From: Candidatus Gallimonas merdae
GTDB lineage: Bacteria; Bacillota; Clostridia; Christensenellales; Borkfalkiaceae
DNA length: 64,000 nt
Reading direction: 5' to 3'
NCBI GenBank assembly: GCA_904419525.1
Contig: CAJFRT010000010.1
Location: forward strand, 1 to 64,000
A program made the translations under genes and the position numbers. This document shows positions 15,487-25,083 of this stretch, piece by piece (the stretch's first letter is position 1; every line of letters begins with the position of its first letter). Under the pieces are notes generated by a model. That model made no database searches and was not told the DNA's origin. It was given only the letters and a program-made list of their open reading frames with translations.

Positions 15487-18243
15487 TTATTCCGTCCGCA
15501 ATGCGATCACGGGATCTTTTTTGGCGGCAGACTGCGCGGGAATGAGACCGGAAATGAGCGTCAGAACAACGCTGACAAGCACCATGATGAGCGCCGTCGT
15601 GAACGGCAGCGCGGCGATTCCCGTGATCCCCGTCAGAGACTGAATGGCGATGTTGATAAAGATCGATATGAAGTAAGACAGTCCGATGCCGATGAGCCCC
15701 GCGCCGAGGCCGATGATGAACGTCTCCGCATTGAACAGGTTCCGGACGTCCTGTTTTCGCGCGCCGAGCGATCGCAGGACGCCGATCTCCTTGACGCGTT
15801 CCACCACCGAGACGTACGTGATGATCCCGATCATGACAGAGGAGACGACAAGCGAGATCGCCGTGAAAGCGACGAGCACGTAAGTGATGATGTCGAGGAT
15901 CTGCTGTACCATGCCCATCAGCAGACCGACCGTATCGGTATAGGTGATCTGCTGGGTCCGCTCTTCCTCGCTGCCGTCGTGGTCGGCATTCCACTGATCG
16001 AGATAAGCCAGAATATTTTCCTTGCTGTCAAAATCGGTCGCGTAAATAGAAATACGGCTCACGTCCCGGCTTCCGCCCAATGTCTTGATCGCAGCATCAG
16101 GCGTCTGGGCGATATAGACGCTGGTGCCGGGAAGGACTTCATAGAGCGTATAGCCGCTGGTCAGATTTTCCGTTGCGACGGGCAGGAGATACAGATCTGT
16201 ACCGCTAGGCAATGGATATTTTGCATCCTCGTTCATCCATTGGACGATCTGCGAATCGAGGTTTCCTTCGATATACGCTTTGACGGTGTTTTCCGTGAGG
16301 TTGAGCCCCGCGGAAAGGCAGCCGTACGAAAGACCGTCTTTCAGGCGGAGAATGCCTGAAATTTTCAGGTTGAGTCCCTCGCCTTCCGCCGCGGTGAAGT
16401 CGGCATTGTCGCGCTGGCCCTGATAAGTAAACGCATACTGCCCGCTCAGATAAGAAACCGGCGTCCAGCCCTCATTTTCGGTGTACACTTCGTCGTTGTA
16501 GAAGAAGGTGTATTTCTTCCCGAGGATATCGGCAAAGTTCACCCTGTCGGCGTCCGGATCGGTCACCGACTCGCTGTCGTCCGTTCCGAGGTTGAACAGG
16601 TCCATAAAGCGGTCTTCTTCCAGCAATCCGAGCTGGGCAAGCGTCAGGTCCGTCACCTGATTGTTGGCTCCGACGACCAGCACGACCTCGTTTTCGTTCT
16701 GCGGGAAATGTCCCGCGATCACGTCGTACTGGGAGAGGACGTATTCCCCGTAGCCAAGGTTGGTGTCGTCCGACGTGCCCGGCATGACGTTGACGACGTC
16801 CAGGAAATAATCGGCATACCCGATGAGCGAGTCGTACTGCGACGCGAACGCCATAAGATCGGTAATATACTTGTTTTTCAGATTGGAGAGCGACCGCGTC
16901 GTCAGCTCCGTTTCCTTGTTGTTCCCGTCGGGGAAGGTCTCTGCCTGCAAAAACAGATTGTCGGAAATGGCGGCGCCGTAACTGTACATCAGCTCAGCGT
17001 ACCATTCAGAATTCATGTTTTCAAGATAGCTGATGTACTCTTCGGAGATGTTGTTCTGCGTGGCCATGCCGTTTGCAAGGCTCGTCAGGAACGAATCGAT
17101 GTACACCTGATCGTCGAGCTGCGACAGATCGGGCATATCCTGCGGAGACGTGAACGAAGTCATGGCGGAAGCAAGGTCGAACGAACTCTCCGAAATCGTC
17201 ACGGGATAGTAAGAGAGCATGTCTTCTTCCGTCTTTCTGACATAATTGTTGAATCCGCTTGAAAGCGCAAGCACCAGACACACGCTGACGATCCCGATGC
17301 TGCCGGCCACCGACGTCAGAATGGTGCGCCCTTTTTTGGTGAGCAGATTTTTGGCGCTCAGCGCAAGCGACGTCAGAAAACTCATGCGCGCACGCGGTTT
17401 TTTCTCTTTCTTCTTTGCCCGGCGCTCTTCTGTCCCTTCCGGCAGCTCCCGTTCCGCTTCGGGATCCTGTAATGCATCCCCCCCCGCGGCCTGTTCTTCC
17501 GGTTCCGCCGGAACGTCTGCCTCCTCCGCGGATTCTTCCCGCACTTCCTCCGGCTCCTCGGACGAATCATAGGGCATGGAATCGGCTTCCACGACGCCAT
17601 CCTTCAGGCGCACGATGCGCGAGGCATACTGATAGGCAAGCTCCGGATTGTGCGTGACCATGATGACGAGACGCTCGCCCGAGATCTCCCGGATAAGGTC
17701 CATGATCTGCACGCTCGTCTCCGAATCGAGCGCGCCCGTCGGCTCGTCTGCAAGCAGGATATCGGGATTGTTCACAAGAGCCCGCGCAATCGCGACGCGC
17801 TGCATCTGCCCGCCCGAGAGCTGGTTGGGCTTTTTGTTGAGTTCCGCCGCCAGGCCAACGCGCGCAAGCGCCTGTTCCGCCCGCGCACGGCGCTCTTCCC
17901 GGCCGACGCCCGCGATCGTGAGCGCGAGCTCCACGTTCCCGAGCACCGTCTGGTGCGGAATAAGATTATAGGACTGGAAAATAAATCCGATGCGATGATT
18001 GCGGTAGATGTCCCAATCGCGGTCGCGGTAATCCCTGGTGGATCTTCCCTGAATGACGAGATCGCCCGACGTATAGTGATCGAGCCCGCCGATAATATTG
18101 AGCAACGTCGTCTTGCCGCACCCGGACGGGCCGAGAATACAGACGAATTCGTTCTCACGGAATTCAAGACTCACGCCTTTGAGCGCGTGAACATCTCCGG
18201 AGGCAGATTGATAAACCTTCCGGATATCGGTCAGTTTCAGCAT
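15487..18243 (-). CDS. MacB-type ABC transporter, ATPase fused to FtsX-like permease
   Basis: A 918-residue fusion starting at 18243. Residues 1-225 are the ATPase: [16 protein letters not shown], the [15 protein letters not shown] signature and [11 protein letters not shown]. An acidic Glu/Ala-rich linker follows (about 240-285). Next come one membrane helix ([18 protein letters not shown]), a large extracytoplasmic domain (about 320-790) and three C-terminal helices of the FtsX permease. Such mechanotransmission pumps act on peptides, lipoproteins or antibiotics. The MarR gene upstream and the micropeptide downstream are probably co-transcribed. Confidence 0.92.
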   Translation of the reverse strand: MLKLTDIRKVYQSASGDVHALKGVSLEFRENEFVCILGPSGCGKTTLLNIIGGLDHYTSGDLVIQGRSTRDYRDRDWDIYRNHRIGFIFQSYNLIPHQTVLGNVELALTIAGVGREERRARAEQALARVGLAAELNKKPNQLSGGQMQRVAIARALVNNPDILLADEPTGALDSETSVQIMDLIREISGERLVIMVTHNPELAYQYASRIVRLKDGVVEADSMPYDSSEEPEEVREESAEEADVPAEPEEQAAGGDALQDPEAERELPEGTEERRAKKKEKKPRARMSFLTSLALSAKNLLTKKGRTILTSVAGSIGIVSVCLVLALSSGFNNYVRKTEEDMLSYYPVTISESSFDLASAMTSFTSPQDMPDLSQLDDQVYIDSFLTSLANGMATQNNISEEYISYLENMNSEWYAELMYSYGAAISDNLFLQAETFPDGNNKETELTTRSLSNLKNKYITDLMAFASQYDSLIGYADYFLDVVNVMPGTSDDTNLGYGEYVLSQYDVIAGHFPQNENEVVLVVGANNQVTDLTLAQLGLLEEDRFMDLFNLGTDDSESVTDPDADRVNFADILGKKYTFFYNDEVYTENEGWTPVSYLSGQYAFTYQGQRDNADFTAAEGEGLNLKISGILRLKDGLSYGCLSAGLNLTENTVKAYIEGNLDSQIVQWMNEDAKYPLPSGTDLYLLPVATENLTSGYTLYEVLPGTSVYIAQTPDAAIKTLGGSRDVSRISIYATDFDSKENILAYLDQWNADHDGSEEERTQQITYTDTVGLLMGMVQQILDIITYVLVAFTAISLVVSSVMIGIITYVSVVERVKEIGVLRSLGARKQDVRNLFNAETFIIGLGAGLIGIGLSYFISIFINIAIQSLTGITGIAALPFTTALIMVLVSVVLTLISGLIPAQSAAKKDPVIALRTE

Positions 18244-18285
18244 ATTTTTTCCCTCGGACGATCGCGGCCGCGCAACGGACTGCAA

Positions 18286-18753
18286 TTATTTCGCTGCTTT
18301 CTTTTCGGCGTCGATCTGGTCGATCACTTTGTTCATGGCCTTTCTGAGCTCTTCATAGAGCGCAAAGAAATCCTTGACCTTTTCTTCACCGACCTCCGCC
18401 ACGATGCGTTCCATTGTCGCATTGGCTTCCTTGCACTGCTCTTCAAAGACAGCACGCGCGTTTTCCGACAGACGGATATAGGCGATCTTTCTGTCCGTAG
18501 GCGAAGCGACGCGGTTGACGACGCCGTCTTTCTCCATCTTCGTCACGATCTGCGAAACTGCCGAACGGGTGATCCCGAGACGACGCGCAAGTTCGGACGA
18601 AATGATGCTCTTGCCCTTCTCTTCTTCGAGAATGACTTCCCGCAGAAGGCGGAATTCCGTCCTCGAAAGTTCGTGAACGCCGGCAAAAAAGTCGATGTTC
18701 TCCATGTTCCGCATCAGCTGAAAACATTTGATAAGGTACTCATTGATCTCCAT
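18286..18753 (-). CDS. MarR-family transcriptional regulator
   Basis: A 155-residue winged-helix repressor. The start at 18753 has a GGGAGGAG site. The HTH reads ISSELARRLGITRSAVSQIV, then the wing DGVVNRVASPTDRKIAYIRL. C-terminal dimer helices follow. It precedes the ABC exporter by 42 nt, the usual layout for a ligand-controlled efflux operon. A palindrome over its transcription start suggests self-repression. Confidence 0.9.
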   Translation of the reverse strand: MEINEYLIKCFQLMRNMENIDFFAGVHELSRTEFRLLREVILEEEKGKSIISSELARRLGITRSAVSQIVTKMEKDGVVNRVASPTDRKIAYIRLSENARAVFEEQCKEANATMERIVAEVGEEKVKDFFALYEELRKAMNKVIDQIDAEKKAAK

Positions 18754-18778
18754 AGCAACTCCTCCCATAAGTTTGTAT

Positions 18779-18831
18779 TTGGCTGAACAATTTACCAACT
18801 TTATTATAACGCAGCAAACAAAAATTGTCAA
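18779..18831 (-). promoter_or_regulatory. Promoter and likely MarR operator of the exporter operon
   Basis: Minus strand TTGACA (18826-18831), 17 bp, TATAAT (18803-18808). The imperfect palindrome TTGGctgaacaatttaCCAA at 18779-18798 covers the predicted start site. Confidence 0.75.
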
Positions 18832-18869
18832 TCGCTCAAAACTGCATTTTCGCGGAATTCACAATTTTC

Positions 18870-19994
18870 TCATTTTTTACACGGAGACTTCCCGAAATAG
18901 GCATACAACGTACACGCAAGTCTGGCATTCCACAGATGCCGTTTTTTATCCGCCCTGCCCCCGAACGCACGCTCCGCCCCCTCGTACGCGGAGAGAAAAT
19001 AACAGCTCCAGTCGCGAAGAGAACGGAATACTTTCCCGAAATCGCGGTAAAGCCCCATGAGATCGGCATCCCCCATGCGCTCGCCGTAGGGCGGGTTGGA
19101 GAGGATCACCCCGAAGGATTCCGGGGAACGGAACCTGCGCATATCCTGCGTCTGAAAGACGATATCGCCTTCAACGCCCGCGCGGGCAGCATGAAAACGC
19201 GCGATCCCGATCGCCTTTTCCGAGATGTCCGAAGCAAACAGCGGCGGGAGCGGCTCACGGTTTTCCAGATCGCGGGCCTCCTCGCGCGCTGCCCGGAGCA
19301 CGCCCGGCGGCGTACATTTCCAGCGCGTGAAATCGAACTGCCGCGCGATGCCGGGCGCTATGTTCCGCATATACAGCGCCGCTTCAACGGGAAGCGTCCC
19401 GCTTCCGCAGAACAGATCGGCAAACGGCTTTCCGCCGCGGAAAAAGGAGCTTTCGATCATGGCCGCCGCGGTCGTCTCGCGCAGAGGCGCATCGTACGTG
19501 CGCACGCGGTATCCGCGCTTGTGCAGGCCGTCTCCCGACGTATCCAGCGTGAGATATGCCGTATTTTCGCAGAGATAGACGCCCACGACGGTGCGTTCTC
19601 CGCGTTCGTCCAGCGTACGGACGCCGAACTTTTTCATAAGGCGTTCCGCGATCGCCTTTTTGACTACGCCGCCCGTCGCTTTGACCGCCATGAGATTGCT
19701 TTTCACACACTTTCCGTCCATCAGAATGCGGCTGTGCGGCGACAGAAATTCTTCCCACGGAAGCGCGGAAACGCCCTCGAACAGCGCATCGAAATCGGGG
19801 GAGGGAAATTCCCCCACCCCGATGAGCACGCGTTCGCCTGCCCGAAGGCAGACATTGAGGCGGGCGACGTCCTGCCAGCCGCCTTCGAGACAAATTCTGC
19901 CCGAAAGCGCAGGACAGTCGCCGTAGCCGAGTTGTCTGAGCTGCCGTTTGACGGACGCTTCCACGCCCGAGGCAACCGGAATGTAAAGTTTCAT
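18870..19994 (-). CDS. RlmL/YpsC-type RNA guanine-N2 methyltransferase
   Basis: A 374-residue enzyme. The N-terminal region (about 1-155) carries the THUMP RNA-binding domain, preceded by the typical start MKLYIPVASGVEASVKRQLR. The SAM domain has FADLFCGSGTLPVEAALYMR (motif I), ASDISEKAIGIAR and the catalytic NPPYGER. Homologues make m2G in 23S rRNA. It stands alone between the MarR operon and the CNNM genes. Confidence 0.9.
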   Translation of the reverse strand: MKLYIPVASGVEASVKRQLRQLGYGDCPALSGRICLEGGWQDVARLNVCLRAGERVLIGVGEFPSPDFDALFEGVSALPWEEFLSPHSRILMDGKCVKSNLMAVKATGGVVKKAIAERLMKKFGVRTLDERGERTVVGVYLCENTAYLTLDTSGDGLHKRGYRVRTYDAPLRETTAAAMIESSFFRGGKPFADLFCGSGTLPVEAALYMRNIAPGIARQFDFTRWKCTPPGVLRAAREEARDLENREPLPPLFASDISEKAIGIARFHAARAGVEGDIVFQTQDMRRFRSPESFGVILSNPPYGERMGDADLMGLYRDFGKVFRSLRDWSCYFLSAYEGAERAFGGRADKKRHLWNARLACTLYAYFGKSPCKK

Positions 19995-19997
19995 TTT

Positions 19998-21062
19998 TTA
20001 CCGATCGCAGTCCTCCTCCGAATCGTCCGGGATCTGTTCCGGCATACAGGGATTGAGCGGAGACGTGACGGGCGTCATGTCGTACTTGTCGTCGAGGTCG
20101 CCGAGCAGTTCTTCGATCATATCCTCGCGCGTGATGATCCCCACGACTTTTTCCCCGTCGCGAACGAGCATCATATGTTCACGCTCCTTCTGCATGCGCT
20201 TCATGAGCACGGACACCTTTTCTTCCGACGACGTTACGGAAACGGGACGCACGAGCGCGGAGAAATCCTTTTTCCCTGCAAGCAGATTTTCATAGAAATC
20301 CGCGCGGTAGAGAATTCCCACAATGTTGTCCTTTTCGTCCCGCCAGACGGGGACCCGCGAAAAATTGGTCTCCCGGAACACGCGGAAAACGCTCTTGTCG
20401 CTCTCCCGCTCGCCGACCTCGGTCACGCGCTCCAGCGGGATCATACAGTTCCCGACCCGCAGCTCGTCGTAGCGGAGCGTGCGGCGGATGAGTTCATGTT
20501 CCGTCTCGTTGAGCACCCCGTCCTCTTTGACGTCCGAGACGAGCATTCTGAACTCTGCTTCGGTATAAGAGGGCCGCTCTTTATTCAGGCGGAACACAAA
20601 AAACACAAATCTTTCCCACTGTGCAAACAGCCAGTTGAGCGGCCACAACACATAGGTGAGCACCAGCAGAGGATACGCCGCAAAGCATGCAAATTTTTCG
20701 GGCGACTCCTTGGCGAGCGTCTTGGGGGTGATCTCCCCGAAGATGAGCACGACGGCCGTGATGACGACCGTTGAAACAGTCGGGCCGAGCCCTTCGCCGA
20801 GCAAGGCGACAAAGAGCACCGTGCCGATCGTGGAAGACGTGATGTTGACGATATTGTTGCCGATCAGCAGCGTCGTCAGAATTTTGTTATAGTCCCCGCT
20901 CAGGCGAAGCGCGACACGCGCAGACCGTTTCGTCTTGGAAAAACGGCGCATGCGCACGGCGGAAAAGCCGGTGTATGCCGTCTCCGTCGCACTGAAAAAG
21001 CCGGAGAGCATAATGAGTATAACCAGCGCAACGAGCAGCGCGATCATGGTGAACCGATCCAT
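19998..21062 (-). CDS. CNNM/CBS-domain membrane protein (hemolysin-C/CorC family), copy 2
   Basis: A 354-residue protein with an N-terminal CNNM membrane domain (about 1-185). It opens with LSGFFSATETAYTGFSAVRM and the conserved FGEITPKTLAKESPE. A CBS pair follows around 200-330 (RVGNCMIPLERVTEV, then VGIITREDMIEELLGDLDD). Family members transport or sense divalent cations such as Mg2+. It is a tandem duplicate of the gene upstream, 12 nt away, and most likely in the same transcript. Confidence 0.9.
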   Translation of the reverse strand: MDRFTMIALLVALVILIMLSGFFSATETAYTGFSAVRMRRFSKTKRSARVALRLSGDYNKILTTLLIGNNIVNITSSTIGTVLFVALLGEGLGPTVSTVVITAVVLIFGEITPKTLAKESPEKFACFAAYPLLVLTYVLWPLNWLFAQWERFVFFVFRLNKERPSYTEAEFRMLVSDVKEDGVLNETEHELIRRTLRYDELRVGNCMIPLERVTEVGERESDKSVFRVFRETNFSRVPVWRDEKDNIVGILYRADFYENLLAGKKDFSALVRPVSVTSSEEKVSVLMKRMQKEREHMMLVRDGEKVVGIITREDMIEELLGDLDDKYDMTPVTSPLNPCMPEQIPDDSEEDCDR

Positions 21063-21074
21063 TTTCCGCCCTCC

Positions 21075-22109
21075 TTACGCCTGCTGCGGCGCCGCGGGCG
21101 GCGTCGGGAGCGAGGTAACGGGCGTCAGGTCGTACTTATCGTCCACGTCCCCCAGAAGTTCCTCCACCATATCCTCGCGCGTGATGATGCCGAGTGCGTT
21201 GTCCTCGGACCCCACCACCAGCATATGCTCGCGCATCGTGCGAAGGCGCTCCATCAGTCCGGAGACCTTTTCGTCGGGCGAGACATAGGAAACGGGTCGG
21301 ATAATGTTGTCGAAGTCGCGCCGTCCCGCAAGCATATTTTCATAGAAATCCGCGCGGTACAGAACGCCTTCCAGATTGCGCTTCACCCCCTTATAGACGG
21401 GAAGCCGCGAAAAATTGGTCTCACGGAACAGTTTGTATACGACGCGGTCATTCTCGCGCACATCGACCGCATACACCCGGTCAAGCGGGATCATGCAGTC
21501 GGATACGGCGAGTTCGTCGTAGCGGAGCGTCCTGTGAATGAGCTCCTGTTCCGTTTCGTTGAGCACGCCCTCCTTTCCGACGTCGGAGACGAGCATCTCG
21601 AACTCCTCCTCGGTGAGCCTGGGCTGCTTCTTTCCGAGACCGAAAAGATAAAAAATAAACTTCTTCCAAAGCCCGAACAACCATACGAGCGGCAGGAAGA
21701 GGTATGTACAGACCAGAAGCGGATAGGCGGCGACGCGCGCAAACGTTTCGGGAACGCGCTTTGCAAGAATTTTCGGCGTGATCTCACCGAAAATGAGCAA
21801 AACGACCGTGAGAACGACCGTCGAGACCGTCGGCCCGATCTCCGCGCCCAGCAGGGACGTGAAAATGAGCGTGCCGATCGTCGCCGATGCGATATTCACG
21901 ATATTGTCCGCGATCAGCAGCGTCGTCAGAATCCTGTTATAGTCCGCGCTCAGGCGGAAAGCCATCCGCGCGGTCTTTTTGTTTTTCGCAAAGCGGCGCA
22001 TACGCACCGCCGAAAAACTCGTGTACGCCGTCTCTGTGGCGCTGAACAGCCCCGACAACACGACGAGCACAAACAAAGCGATCAACAGTCCGATACATCG
22101 ACTGTCCAT
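21075..22109 (-). CDS. CNNM/CBS-domain membrane protein (hemolysin-C/CorC family), copy 1
   Basis: 344 residues with the same layout as its neighbour: LSGLFSATETAYTSFSAVRM in the first helix, FGEITPKILAKRVPE, then a CBS pair ending GIITREDMVEELLGDVDD and YDLTPVTSLP. The two are so alike across the CNNM and CBS parts that they arose by tandem duplication. As a dimer or heterodimer they may form one cation transporter. The C-terminal transporter-associated domain is absent in both. Confidence 0.9.
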   Translation of the reverse strand: MDSRCIGLLIALFVLVVLSGLFSATETAYTSFSAVRMRRFAKNKKTARMAFRLSADYNRILTTLLIADNIVNIASATIGTLIFTSLLGAEIGPTVSTVVLTVVLLIFGEITPKILAKRVPETFARVAAYPLLVCTYLFLPLVWLFGLWKKFIFYLFGLGKKQPRLTEEEFEMLVSDVGKEGVLNETEQELIHRTLRYDELAVSDCMIPLDRVYAVDVRENDRVVYKLFRETNFSRLPVYKGVKRNLEGVLYRADFYENMLAGRRDFDNIIRPVSYVSPDEKVSGLMERLRTMREHMLVVGSEDNALGIITREDMVEELLGDVDDKYDLTPVTSLPTPPAAPQQA

Positions 22110-22199
22110 AGGAAATTACCTTGTACCTCCTTCATGACGGAAAAATCCGTTTATTTCTATTCCCGTCCCCCCAACGCAGAGAGACGCAAATATTCTGAT

Positions 22200-22634
22200 T
22201 CAGGCGCCCAGTTCGGACGTCACCGTCGGAATGCGCCGCTGCAGGGCGCACAGCCGCACGCCGCCCCTGACTCCGCGTGCGATCACGTGCGGGCGCCCGT
22301 GCTCTTCCTCCGGCGCCGGCAAAGCCGCACCAAAAACCGGCTCCGCCTCCTGCACGGGCGCGGTGTCCGGAGCTGAGGGAGCAGGCTGCGCCTTTTCCGC
22401 AGATTCAAATTCCACAGGAATATCCGGCTCGGGCAGAAGCCAGTCGGGGATCCGGTCGGGCACGGGCGCCTTCTGCATCTCCTCCAGGCGGATGTGCGCC
22501 ATCGCGCAGGGGTACTCCTCCGTGCGCACGCAATAACGGCAGCGGACATACCGCCCGCACATGTCGCAGGCGCGTTTTTCGCTGTCTTTCCATTTTTCTG
22601 CATCGAGAAATTCCTGAAGTTCCCTGAGCGTCAT
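22200..22634 (-). CDS. Small protein with a Cys-rich zinc-ribbon-like head
   Basis: A 144-residue protein of unknown function. The first 50 residues hold seven possible metal ligands, RACDMCGRYVRCRYCVRTEE and then YPCAMAHIRL, which suggests a small zinc site. The middle (about 60-110) is Pro/Ala/Glu-rich and probably disordered. It ends in a basic stretch. It stands alone between the CNNM pair and the ttcA-like gene. Confidence 0.6.
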   Translation of the reverse strand: MTLRELQEFLDAEKWKDSEKRACDMCGRYVRCRYCVRTEEYPCAMAHIRLEEMQKAPVPDRIPDWLLPEPDIPVEFESAEKAQPAPSAPDTAPVQEAEPVFGAALPAPEEEHGRPHVIARGVRGGVRLCALQRRIPTVTSELGA

Positions 22635-22729
22635 AGCAGCCTCTTTGAAAATCTTTCCTCTATTATACGATATTTTTCACAATAAAACAAGGGGCGCGGC
22701 GCAAAAAATTGCCCGCACGCCCGTTTTTT

Positions 22730-23554
22730 TTATGAAAAATCGTATTCATCGAGGAAATTTCCCCGTTTTCCGCCCTTGCGCCAGCCGAGAACACAGTCAA
22801 GGGCGACATTGTGCATGCTTCGGAAAACGTTGTCCGCCGCGGCGGGATTGCACGTTTCCAGGTGCGCAAGCAGTTCTTTCATCTCCCTGCGCTTGCTCTC
22901 CTCCTCTTTGCCGGCGACCCGCTCCGTAAAACGGCAGGCGCAGTTGAGGAAGGACAGCCCGTTCCGGTCTGCCCATGCAACGATATCCCGCTCGCGCACG
23001 GCATACAGCGGGCGAATGAGTTCCATGCCGGGATGGCTTGTGGAACGGAGCTTGGGCATCATCGTCTTGATTTCCGCACCGTAGAACATGCTCAAAAGCG
23101 TGGTCGTGACGACGTCGTCGAAGTGATGGCCGAGCGCGATCTTGTTGCAGTTCAGTTTTTTTGCGAATTCGTACAGATAGCCGCGCCGCATACGGGCGCA
23201 CAGATAGCACGCCGAGCCCTGCGTGACCGAATCCACCACGGAAAAGATATCGCTGTCGAAAATATGGACGGGAACGCCGAGTTTTGCCGCATTTTCTTCA
23301 ATACGTGCGCGGTTTTCCGGAGCATAGCCCGGATCCATGACCAAAAATTCCAGCCCGAATTCATACTTGCCGTGCCGGCAGAGTTCCTGCATGCACTTGG
23401 CCAGCAGAAAGGAATCTTTCCCGCCCGAGATGCAGACGGCGACCCTGTCCCCTTCCGATAACAGTTCGTATTTTTTGACGCTCTTGACGAATGGGCACCA
23501 GATCTCTTTGCGGTATTTTTTGATGATCGAACGCTCGATCTCCTCCGTGCTCAT
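22730..23554 (-). CDS. TtcA-family PP-loop ATPase, probable tRNA thiolation enzyme
   Basis: A 274-residue ATP pyrophosphatase. It has the PP-loop SGGKDSFLLAKCMQELCRHG. The cluster cysteines are YLCARMRRGYLYEFA and, later, NCACRF, and GHHFDDVVTTTLLSMF is the conserved active segment. Members add sulfur to tRNA (s2C32) using a [4Fe-4S] cluster. The gene overlaps the upstream trxB-like gene by 4 nt, so a redox partner is translated with it. Confidence 0.85.
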   Translation of the reverse strand: MSTEEIERSIIKKYRKEIWCPFVKSVKKYELLSEGDRVAVCISGGKDSFLLAKCMQELCRHGKYEFGLEFLVMDPGYAPENRARIEENAAKLGVPVHIFDSDIFSVVDSVTQGSACYLCARMRRGYLYEFAKKLNCNKIALGHHFDDVVTTTLLSMFYGAEIKTMMPKLRSTSHPGMELIRPLYAVRERDIVAWADRNGLSFLNCACRFTERVAGKEEESKRREMKELLAHLETCNPAAADNVFRSMHNVALDCVLGWRKGGKRGNFLDEYDFS

Positions 23555-24408
23555 CTGCTCTTCTCCGCAAGATAGGCATGGGCGGAATATGCCGCCGTGC
23601 AGCCCTCCCCCGCCGCCTTGACATACTGATAGGGACGGCCCGTGACGTCGCCGGCGGCGAACAGTCCGGGCAGATTGGTGGAGAGACCGCGCCCGACTTT
23701 AACGCGCGTCCCGTCCGTTTCAAGCCCCCCGACGAGCGCCGCAGGAGGCGCCGCGTCGCGCAGGAAAAAGACGGCGGAAACATCGAGCACCCCGTCCGCC
23801 AGGACCAGGCGCTCCACGCGCATCCGACCCTCGACCGCGACGGGCTTCTGCATGTGGACGACGACGTTTTTCGCCCCGAACGAAGCGTCCGGATACAGAC
23901 AGAATGCGTGCACCGTCTGCGCGAAGCCCGCAAGATACCCGACCTCTTCCGCGAATTTTTCAGATGCGACCACGGCGGCGATGACTTTGCCGCGGTAGAG
24001 CGCGCCGTCGCAGACGGCGCAATAACTCACCCCGCGGCCGAGAAATGCGTCTTCACCCTTCACCGTGCCCGTCTGCGAGACCCCCGAGGCCAGAATAACG
24101 GAGCGGGACAGGAACACTTCCTCCCCGGCGGTGACCGTGAACGGATCGCCCGCATAGACGCCGTCCGCCCGCCTGCGGGTAAAGACGATCCCCTCATGCG
24201 CCATCTGTTCTTCCAGACGGGCGGCAAATTCCCTTCCGCCGCCGATCACGCCGGGATAGTTGCGCACATACTCCGCGGCGCGCAGTTTTTCCCCGAACAG
24301 CTCCGCCCCCAGCCACAGACAGTCGCGTTTCAGGCTTTTCAGCGTCAGCGCGGCAGAATAACCCGCGATCCCGCCGCCCAGCACGATGACATCGTAAATT
24401 TTTTCCAT
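23551..24408 (-). CDS. Thioredoxin-reductase-like FAD oxidoreductase
   Basis: A 285-residue flavoenzyme. VIVLGGGIAGYSAALTLKSL is the FAD site, GVSYCAVCDGALYRGKVIAA holds the redox-active C-x-x-C-D, and GLFAAGDVTGRPYQYVKAAG is the second FAD motif. It is about 20-30 residues shorter than standard TrxB, and the NADPH GGGxSA motif is degraded (VIAAVVASEKFAEE), so the electron donor may not be NADPH. The start follows a -10 box by 6 nt with no ribosome site: probably leaderless. It overlaps the ttcA-like gene. Confidence 0.85.
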   Translation of the reverse strand: MEKIYDVIVLGGGIAGYSAALTLKSLKRDCLWLGAELFGEKLRAAEYVRNYPGVIGGGREFAARLEEQMAHEGIVFTRRRADGVYAGDPFTVTAGEEVFLSRSVILASGVSQTGTVKGEDAFLGRGVSYCAVCDGALYRGKVIAAVVASEKFAEEVGYLAGFAQTVHAFCLYPDASFGAKNVVVHMQKPVAVEGRMRVERLVLADGVLDVSAVFFLRDAAPPAALVGGLETDGTRVKVGRGLSTNLPGLFAAGDVTGRPYQYVKAAGEGCTAAYSAHAYLAEKSR

Positions 24409-24414
24409 GGCGCA

Positions 24415-24444
24415 AGTATACCACGGACCGCACACATTTGTCAA
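24415..24444 (-). promoter_or_regulatory. Promoter of the trxB-like/ttcA-like pair, probably leaderless
   Basis: Minus strand: TTGACA (24439-24444), 18 bp, TATACT (24415-24420), then TGCGCC and the ATG at 24408. Confidence 0.75.
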
Positions 24445-24499
24445 GCCGAACAGGAAATGCCTTTTTTCCCTTCTTTTTTGTTTTTTACGCGATCGGCGA

Positions 24500-24527
24500 T
24501 TGACTTTTTCCGAGACTGCACTATAAT
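24500..24527 (+). promoter_or_regulatory. Promoter of the Rnf operon, probably leaderless
   Basis: TTGACT (24500-24505), 16 bp, TATAAT (24522-24527), then seven bases and the ATG at 24535. No Shine-Dalgarno is visible. Confidence 0.75.
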
Positions 24528-24534
24528 AGTTATT

Positions 24535-25083
24535 ATGGAGAAGACGGAGAAACGGTTCACGGGAAAAAAGATCGCCCTGCTCGGCATTCTTGCAGGCCTC
24601 GGGCTGATCGCCTTTATGTTGGAAAGCCTGATCCCCGTCCCCTTTCTGCCCGGCGCCAAGCTGGGGTTTGCGAATATTTTTTCCCTGCTCGCGCTGCTGC
24701 TGTACGGCCTGCCCGAAGCGCTCATCGTCGTGACGGTGCGCACCGTACTCGGAAGCCTGTTCGCGGGGAATGTTTCCATGTTGCTGTACAGTCTGACGGC
24801 GGGGCTGGTTTCCACCTGCGTTTCCCGCCTTTTGTTGTGCGCGCTTCCGCGCGTGAGTTTTCTCTGCGTGAGCGTTGCAGGCGCGATCGTACACAATCTC
24901 GTTCAGCTGTTCGTCTACTGCGCGCTGACAGGCACCGCACTGCTGTTCGTTTACTCCCCCTACCTGTGCCTGATGGGTGCCGGGGCGGGCGTGGTCGTCG
25001 GACTGGCAGTCACCTTTGTTCTGAAAGCGCTTCCGGCGCGGCTGTTTGCACAAAAAACCCTTCCCAAGGAGGATATCAAGTGA
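24535..25083 (+). CDS. Gx-transporter-family membrane protein, first gene of the Rnf operon
   Basis: A 182-residue integral membrane protein with about five hydrophobic segments. Family landmarks are LIAFMLESLIPVPFLPGAKL and the downstream GFANIFSLLALLLYG. Such proteins often precede rnf genes and are also annotated as heptaprenyl diphosphate synthase component I; a role in flavin or cofactor uptake has been proposed. Its stop overlaps the GTG start of rnfC. The start is set by the ATG at 24535, at the predicted transcription start. Confidence 0.8.
   Translation: MEKTEKRFTGKKIALLGILAGLGLIAFMLESLIPVPFLPGAKLGFANIFSLLALLLYGLPEALIVVTVRTVLGSLFAGNVSMLLYSLTAGLVSTCVSRLLLCALPRVSFLCVSVAGAIVHNLVQLFVYCALTGTALLFVYSPYLCLMGAGAGVVVGLAVTFVLKALPARLFAQKTLPKEDIK

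Noticed and set aside
18825-20774. 649-codon open frame on +
   Set aside because: Antisense to the methyltransferase and a CNNM gene; Arg/His-rich translation without motifs.
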